Assembly: GCA_900545925.1 (NCBI GenBank)
Contig: URAZ01000007.1
Span: 31,425-95,424, forward strand
Direction: 5' to 3'
DNA from: an uncultured Eubacteriales bacterium
GTDB taxonomy: Bacteria; Bacillota; Clostridia; Oscillospirales; Oscillospiraceae
DNA length: 64,000 nucleotides
Shown here one piece after another: positions 60,101 through 64,000 of the stretch; the stretch's first letter is position 1; each line of letters starts with the position of its first letter. The translations under genes and the position numbers were made by a program. The notes under the pieces were generated by a model that searched no databases, had not been told where the DNA came from, and saw nothing but the letters and a program-made list of their open reading frames with translations.

Positions 60101-60363
60101 TCCCAGCGCAGGTTCGTCGGAGTGGCGAGCTTTCCGCTGGATTGGGCGGAGGCGCCCGTGGACTGGGCGGCGGGCTTTTCCGGCAGAGCGTCTTCCTCGC
60201 GGACTGCGCGGCAGACGCCGTCTGTCTCCTCATAGACATACTTGGTCTGCACCGGTTCATCCGACGGCTCTGCGCCGAATGCAGCGGCGGGCAGCAGGCC
60301 CAGCAGCAGGATCGCCGCCAGCGCCAGCGCGGTCATTCGCTTCCAAAAAACAGTACGCTTCAT
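57109..60363 (-). CDS. Large secreted papain-like cysteine peptidase candidate with InlB-type repeats
   Basis: The 1084-aa protein has a signal peptide (about 1-30), two Fn3-like stretches (about 80-300), an InlB/Listeria-Bacteroides repeat (about 309-379, ending GNITLYAKW), a peptidase-like domain (about 385-650) with C454 (SGSCFGMA), H555 (DSCGHALVAYD) and D577/N582 (QIYDCALSN), beta-rich modules (about 650-890), a second InlB-type repeat (about 895-960) and a C-terminal domain. No LPXTG anchor is visible. The papain-like triad is inferred from order and spacing. The core (about 58450-60090) is clearly more AT-rich than the rest and its neighbours, suggesting a mosaic origin. ATG 60363 was chosen over 60372, which directly abuts the SD AGGAGG. 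Possible adhesin, bacteriocin-like or host-interacting role. Confidence 0.85.
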   Translation of the reverse strand: MKRTVFWKRMTALALAAILLLGLLPAAAFGAEPSDEPVQTKYVYEETDGVCRAVREEDALPEKPAAQSTGASAQSSGKLATPTNLRWEKEPKKYTEKRNGVTYLQEVYPSCISWDDAKNSVTDYNIVFYDASKNVVWSSRWSVDSDATSYHIDGFRTHIESSGKYQFSVQALDLDNPSRNSDIAYSDWWPYYRPNQALDVPTGIYLDGTTLHWSAVARAGGYFVEKGFSETADGEINWFGSTWWSHDGTELDIARNSHNRDILTTAGYYFFHVRALSSNITKYNNSGYGELYRVYSDGNGNLSKEGNNTYTVTFDANFPGSTPEKVSGLLAGFLIPFRKIPLRIGFRFQGWYANKNCSGNPWNFFLNIITGNITLYAKWEREAGFTLPECVFPFTNSSRYFCTPNYKNLSNQEKEKYRYEISDSDYAHLLKNVKSEAVSELLAKRRNAHWSGSCFGMASAVLLANSGIINPRRYGVNSISKMNIVINENGTQDVGKVESLINFYQLMQNVGFVKDARDRYKTNESINLKNLIDTIKKENGRPVLFTISFEDSCGHALVAYDMQYNSDTHTYTIQIYDCALSNSQPFQMTIYENGSTYTKECTAWESKWKDHGKITVKSTLTVDDFLDMQYVLHSNQGKASAAASYRLTTSFDSFTVSNGTNSTTVTGGEIVGEDALGLTVLGGEGEPGFALSFVTLLPALETGAYTITPSGGAGEEYTLDLLYDDDANGFFHSLTSAAPASVTLSSTGTLTTKTDASAAQTLTSAYNGSQIAADGVTVSGETTGFTARLENGAVSVTSQQETQAELTLSSGLKEQTQTLPLGSSAVTLQADASDKTCEITRGSETLASVSLGYAVVFDARGGSQTPTQFVQSGQTAVVPDEPEYNGYLFHGWFADEACTEPWSFDTAVTEDQILYADWRPNPAMWKTVVFRVNGVDDQLILVQTGDTLTAADIPAADLYAGAKIVWDQEELAQLLDTPIWKDHVIPGDAVPLAGQSVLTLNAAKSADGVTATVKNDAAIIFQLTLFAVAYDADGRMLDCQAVPFTAEAGESTTVTAALFADAAVVRCYLIDSRFIPVCPRVELN

Positions 60364-60480
60364 CCTTTGCATCCTCCTGAAATCTTCATTTTGCGCTCTG
60401 ATTCAATTATAACAGACGGCTGATTTGCACGCAAGAAAAATCAGGATATTTCGGACATTTTTTCCGTTCAGTTTGATCAA

Positions 60481-60512
60481 ACACCCCGCCCGGGTCATGC
60501 CGGACGGGGTGT
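60481..60512 (-). terminator. Terminator of the GNAT gene
   Basis: ACACCCCGCC(C) and GGACGGGGTGT pair, nine bases past the stop on the minus strand. Confidence 0.7.
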
Positions 60513-60520
60513 TCTGTGTG

Positions 60521-61336
60521 TTACAGGCAGATATGTGCCGTGATATTGTTTTCTCCATCCGCACGTTCAAATCCCTGCGCTTCGTACAGGGCGATCGCGG
60601 CTTCGTTGTCGATGTCTACCAGAAGCGTCATGCCGTTCGGCCTGTTTTCCTGAACCGCTGCCGCCAGAAGTGCGCGGCCAAGGCCGCGCCTGCGGCTCTT
60701 TTCGCGGACGAACAGGTCATACGGCTCATTTTCCGTGCTGTTGTGGGTCAGGTCGATATATCCGGCTGCCTCGCCGGCTTCGAGCGCAAGCAGAACGCGA
60801 AAGACCTCCGGCGCGGCCAGCACCTTTTCGCCCGTCCAATAGCGGTCCACGGTGTGCAGCGCCAGATACTGCGCCCGGTATTCCGGACGATAGGGCACAA
60901 TGCGCGCATCCGGCACATACGGGACAGCCCGGCACAGGACAAGCTTCTGCTGCTCCGGTTCAAACTCCGCGCCCAGCGCCGCAAGCGCCTCCTGTAAAAG
61001 CCGGTTGCGAGGGTTATAGACAAAATCCGCCTGATAACCGGGGTGGGCCGATTTCAGATGTGAGAGCAGTTCGGCATATGCTGCCGCGCTTCGGGAAAGT
61101 CCGGCCAGCAGTTCCAGATACCGCTCGTCCTCCAGCACCAAAAGCGCAAACACGCCTGTGATTGTTTCCCCTTCAAATGTCCCGAACACGCGCGTATTCG
61201 GGTTCTCCGGCGCGTCCAGCAGATTCCGGTGCAGCTGCTGCTGCGTCAGCAGCATGGGATCGCGGTAGTCGGGATCGGCATTGCAGGTTCGGATAAAGTC
61301 CAGATACGGCGTGAGCGTGTGCAGGTCTTTCAGCAT
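60521..61336 (-). CDS. GNAT family N-acetyltransferase
   Basis: The 271-aa protein has a C-terminal GNAT domain (about 150-265) with the acetyl-CoA loop REKSRRRGLGRALLAAAV and the following beta-strand/helix TLLVDIDNEAAIALYEAQGFE. The N-terminal half (1-135) looks like a second, degenerate GNAT-like domain (FGTFEGETITGVFALLVLEDERYLELLAGL). Substrate unknown. The ATG 61336 has GAAAGGAATCC upstream. Its promoter shares the -35 region with that of the divergent HAD gene. Confidence 0.88.
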   Translation of the reverse strand: MLKDLHTLTPYLDFIRTCNADPDYRDPMLLTQQQLHRNLLDAPENPNTRVFGTFEGETITGVFALLVLEDERYLELLAGLSRSAAAYAELLSHLKSAHPGYQADFVYNPRNRLLQEALAALGAEFEPEQQKLVLCRAVPYVPDARIVPYRPEYRAQYLALHTVDRYWTGEKVLAAPEVFRVLLALEAGEAAGYIDLTHNSTENEPYDLFVREKSRRRGLGRALLAAAVQENRPNGMTLLVDIDNEAAIALYEAQGFERADGENNITAHICL

Positions 61337-61372
61337 ATCGCGGATTCCTTTCAGTCAATATTTCCTATGTGT

Positions 61373-61423
61373 ATTGTATGGCGGCTTGCAGCGCTTGTCA
61401 AACGGCGCGCGGCGCTGTATAAT
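61373..61423. promoter_or_regulatory. Back-to-back promoters sharing a -35 box (GNAT and HAD genes)
   Basis: Plus strand: TTGTCA 61395-61400 and TATAAT 61418-61423, spacer 17 (HAD gene). Minus strand: TTGACA 61401-61396 and TACAAT 61378-61373, spacer 17 (GNAT gene). The -35 boxes overlap by five bases, so the two polymerases would exclude each other. Confidence 0.8.
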
Positions 61424-61452
61424 ATTTTTTATCAATACCATGGAGGTATGCA

Positions 61453-62259
61453 ATGTCTCTTGCGGAAAAACGGTTGTTCCTGCTGGACATGGACGGCACG
61501 ATCTATTTGAGTGAAACGCTCTTCGACGGCACGCTGGACTTTCTGCGCTATGTGCGCGCCATCGGCGGCAGGTACCTGTTCCTGACGAACAATTCCTCGC
61601 GCGGAACAGACGCGTATATCGCCAAAATGGCCCGGCTCGGCATTGAGGCCTTTCCCGACGATTTTCTGACCAGCGCGGATGCGGCCATCCGCTATCTGCG
61701 CGGCCGGTATCTGCCGGATACGGTCTATTATGTCTGCGGAACGGAATCTCTTAAAAATCAGCTTCGTCTGGCAGGGCTGCGAGTAGCCGAGACGCTGCGG
61801 GATGATTGCGCCGTTGTCCTTCTGGGCTACGACACGGAATTGACGTATGAAAAGCTGGAAAATTGCTGCATCCTGCTGAACCGGGGCGCGGATTACGTCG
61901 CCACGCACCCCGATCTTGTCTGCCCGACATGGTACGGCAGCGCACCGGACTGCGGCAGCGTGATTGAAATGCTCCACACCGCGACAGGCCGCCGCCCGAA
62001 GGTCATCGGCAAACCGCAGCCTGAGATGGCGCTGCTGGCGATGGAGCAGACGGGCTTCTCACCGCGCGAAACATGCCTCATTGGCGACCGGGTGTATACC
62101 GACATTGCCTGCGGTGTGAACGCGGGGGTCGATACGATTTTCGTGTTGTCCGGCGAGGGTGTGATGGAGGATATCCCAAAATACGGCGTTCAGCCGACGT
62201 ATTGTATGCAGAATATCCGCGAAGTCCTCAATACACTAGAAAAGGGAGAACCGAAATGA
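61453..62259 (+). CDS. HAD superfamily IIA phosphatase (NagD-like)
   Basis: A sugar-phosphate or nucleotide phosphatase of the NagD/p-nitrophenylphosphatase branch. The 268-aa product has motif I LLDMDGTIYL (D12, D14), motif II LTNNSS, a C2-type cap in the middle, motif III Lys in GKPQPEM and motif IV GDRVYTDIACG. The natural substrate is not evident. SD GGAGG lies before ATG 61453. Its stop overlaps the start of the MFS gene (ATGA), so a transported sugar might be linked to the phosphatase; that is inference. Confidence 0.92.
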   Translation: MSLAEKRLFLLDMDGTIYLSETLFDGTLDFLRYVRAIGGRYLFLTNNSSRGTDAYIAKMARLGIEAFPDDFLTSADAAIRYLRGRYLPDTVYYVCGTESLKNQLRLAGLRVAETLRDDCAVVLLGYDTELTYEKLENCCILLNRGADYVATHPDLVCPTWYGSAPDCGSVIEMLHTATGRRPKVIGKPQPEMALLAMEQTGFSPRETCLIGDRVYTDIACGVNAGVDTIFVLSGEGVMEDIPKYGVQPTYCMQNIREVLNTLEKGEPK

Positions 62260-63590
62260 AACTCAACAGCAAACGTACCATCCTGGTCGGCCTTGCGTTC
62301 TTGTCCATCTGCGCGTTCTGGCAGATGTACGACAGCATCGTGCCGCTGATCCTCACGAAGACCTTCCACATGAACGAAACGTTCTCCGGCGCGATCATGG
62401 CGGCGGACAACATTCTGGCGCTCTTTCTGCTGCCGTTCTTCGGCTCTGTCTCGGATAAGAGCCATACAAAAATCGGCAAGCGCATGCCCTTCATCCTCTT
62501 CGGCACCGGCTGCGCCATCATCCTCATGAACATTCTCCCTCTGCTCGACAACAGCTACGCCGCCCAGCCCTCCGGCTTCAAGACGGCCTCATTTGTCATC
62601 GTCCTCGGCCTGCTGCTCGTCGCCATGGGAACGTACCGCGCTCCCGCCGTCGCCCTCATGCCCGACGTGACGCCAAAGCCGCTGCGCTCGCGTGCGAACG
62701 CCATCATCAATCTGATGGGCGCGGTCGGCGGCATTCTGTATCTCGGCGTTGCGGCGGTGCTCTATCCCAACTCCAAGACCGCCGGTTTGGATCATGTGAA
62801 CTATCAGCCGCTGTTTGTCGTTGTGTCGGCCATTATGTTCGTCGCCGTCGCCGTGCTCTTCCTCACGATCAGGGAACCGAAGCTTACGGCGGAAAATCAG
62901 GCGCTTGAAAAGCAGCACCCCGAATGGAATCTCGCGCAGGACGACGGCAGCGGCCACGAAACGCTCCCGAAGCCTGTCAAAAAGAGCCTCGGCTTCCTGC
63001 TGGCCTCCATCGCGCTCTGGTTCATCGGCTATAACGGTGTGACAACGTGGTTCTCGACATATGTCGATGTCGTCATGGGGCAGGGTCTCGGCGGCGCATC
63101 GACCTGCCTGCTCATCGCCACGGCGGGCGCCATCGTCTCGTACATCCCCATCGGCCAGATCGCCTCAAAGATCGGCCGCAAGCGCACGATTCAGTGCGGC
63201 ATTATCCTGCTTGCCGTCTGCTTCGCCAGCGGCTATGTGCTCACAACGACGTTCTCGTCCATCAACGCCATCATGTTCGTCGTCTTCGCCCTCGTCGGCC
63301 TTGCATGGGCTGCGATCAACGTCAACTCGCTTCCCATGGTCGTTGAGATGTGCAAGGGATCGGACATCGGCAAATTCACAGGCTATTACTACACGGCCTC
63401 CATGGCTGCGCAGGTCGTTACGCCCATCGTCGCCGGTACGCTCATGCGAAAGATCGACTACCGTGTCTTGTTCCCGTATGCTGCGCTGTTCGTTGCGCTG
63501 AGTTTTGTGACGATGCTTTTCGTCCACCACGGCGATGCCAAGGCCGAGGCCAAGAAGGGGCTGGAGGCGTTCGAGGAAATGGACGACTGA
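62256..63590 (+). CDS. MFS/GPH-type transporter (sugar:cation symporter-like)
   Basis: The 444-aa membrane protein has 12 predicted helices. The loop 2-3 motif DKSHTKIGKRMPFILFG is typical of the GPH/SUT-like branch of the MFS, which imports sugars with a cation. A long charged loop (about 200-245) precedes helix 7. The C-terminus is short and charged (EAKKGLEAFEEMDD). ATG 62256 overlaps the HAD stop and has AAGGGAG eight bases upstream; the frame is open further upstream within the HAD gene but has no homology there. Substrate not assigned. Confidence 0.9.
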   Translation: MKLNSKRTILVGLAFLSICAFWQMYDSIVPLILTKTFHMNETFSGAIMAADNILALFLLPFFGSVSDKSHTKIGKRMPFILFGTGCAIILMNILPLLDNSYAAQPSGFKTASFVIVLGLLLVAMGTYRAPAVALMPDVTPKPLRSRANAIINLMGAVGGILYLGVAAVLYPNSKTAGLDHVNYQPLFVVVSAIMFVAVAVLFLTIREPKLTAENQALEKQHPEWNLAQDDGSGHETLPKPVKKSLGFLLASIALWFIGYNGVTTWFSTYVDVVMGQGLGGASTCLLIATAGAIVSYIPIGQIASKIGRKRTIQCGIILLAVCFASGYVLTTTFSSINAIMFVVFALVGLAWAAINVNSLPMVVEMCKGSDIGKFTGYYYTASMAAQVVTPIVAGTLMRKIDYRVLFPYAALFVALSFVTMLFVHHGDAKAEAKKGLEAFEEMDD

Positions 63591-63611
63591 CCCCGTCCGC
63601 ATAACCTACAG

Positions 63612-63912
63612 AACTCCGGCGAATCCGTACTGCTTTGCAAATTTTGAACGCAAAGCGTTTTTACCGCAGCCATTCAAAGGCAGCTGTTATTAAACTTGGT
63701 GTACCGTAACAGGCGGCGCGTAGTCTAACTCCCGTAGGGTGACTTGGTGTGTTCGTAACAGCTATAAATCAGGGATTGCCTGAATCGTACCCGCAGAATG
63801 CACCAAACCGTAACCAAGCGCCCCTTTTCTCTCCATTCTTTTCCGGCAAGACGGAAAAGAATGGGCCGCCGGAGGCGCGTCGGAAACGGCCTCGACGGAA
63901 CGAGCCGCCGCT
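63612..63912 (+). repeat. Large modular dispersed repeat, copy B
   Basis: Plus-strand copy of the element at 27115-27443. It has the head CGGCGAATCCGTACTGCTTT, CCATTCAAAGGCAGCTG, ACAGGCGGCGCGTAG, CCCGTAGGGTGA, GTACCCGCAGAATGCACCAA, a hairpin CCATTCTTTTCC/GGAAAAGAATGG (different from copy A but still paired), GCCGCCGGAGGCGCGTCGGA and CCTCGACGGAACGAGC. No gene is seen in 63591-64000; the last 30 bases (CCCCTCTCCAAGGGCTG) may begin another repeat. Confidence 0.85.
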
Positions 63913-64000
63913 ATGTGCGATGTCTCTTATCCTCTGAGCCCGTTTCCTCCTTGTATTATAGAGTAGTAGTTATTAGAGCCCCTCTCCAAGGGCTGTGCTA

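Noticed and set aside
63749..63937. 62-codon open frame in the last intergenic region
   Set aside because: It lies wholly in the dispersed repeat copy B and copy A does not keep the frame.

Overview
The window is a stretch of high-GC chromosome from a Gram-positive anaerobe of the Clostridia, most likely an Oscillospiraceae-type gut bacterium. This is inferred from a T-box leader in front of thrS, Rrf2 and DhaKLM/PTS genes, a spore-type LysM-GH18 enzyme, a RACo-like corrinoid activator, strong SD sequences, and short palindromic intergenic repeats of a kind common in that group. No rRNA, tRNA, CRISPR array, integrase or transposase was found. Nearly everything is housekeeping, with a few accessory islands.

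Layout. 1-4513: the end of a probable SipW/TasA-type exported protein, then a translationally coupled pair of unknown genes (a membrane-associated protein with His/Asp motifs and a helical/acidic/beta-helix protein). 4750-8140: thrS with T-box, divergent from rsmA and a GIY-YIG gene. 8182-17669: a membrane protein, MTHFS, polysaccharide deacetylase, prfA, SdpI-like, lipoamide dehydrogenase, Sua5, a CoaE-M18 peptidase fusion, an M14 peptidase and a small unknown gene. 17752-26205: DAACS symporter, CDF transporter, DEAD helicase, DprA-like protein, transglutaminase-like protein, MATE pump, DEDDh exonuclease. 26350-31518: amidase-SH3, DUF362 ferredoxin, LysM-GH18, ung, trmL. 31562-38313: pgk and tpiA, separated by a nest of palindromic repeats, then a five-gene dihydroxyacetone phosphorelay (dhaK, dhaL, dhaM, its own HPr and EI). 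38615-44733: RACo-like activator, DUF3786 protein, a short trigger factor, uracil permease with an unusual attenuator leader, YfbR nucleotidase. 44746-51: second MATE pump, Rrf2 regulator, mnmG, tatD and a histidine-kinase-like protein lacking its phospho-histidine (to 50849). 51054-57020: the jag-yidC-yidD-rnpA-rpmH cluster, divergent from asnA-asnS rather than from dnaA. 57109-63590: a large secreted papain-like protein with InlB-type repeats, a GNAT, a HAD phosphatase and an MFS transporter.

How the genes work together. The dha cluster would phosphorylate dihydroxyacetone to DHAP using PEP through its private EI and HPr; tpiA, encoded convergently next door, takes DHAP into glycolysis and pgk acts below it. 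RpmH, RnpA, YidD, YidC and Jag form the usual ribosome/RNase P/membrane-insertion set. AsnA and AsnS make asparagine and charge it to tRNA.

The most striking observations are: (1) the leader of the uracil permease, which has a promoter, a 34-codon leader ORF rich in U tracts, a pause-type hairpin and a terminator whose 5' arm contains the leader stop codon, the architecture of the enterobacterial pyrL-pyrBI UTP-sensing attenuator; (2) the unknown coupled pair at 324-4513; (3) a modular family of dispersed repeats whose hairpins vary by compensatory changes; (4) the in-frame CoaE-M18 fusion with an internal SD and start; (5) the secreted papain-like protein with an AT-richer core.
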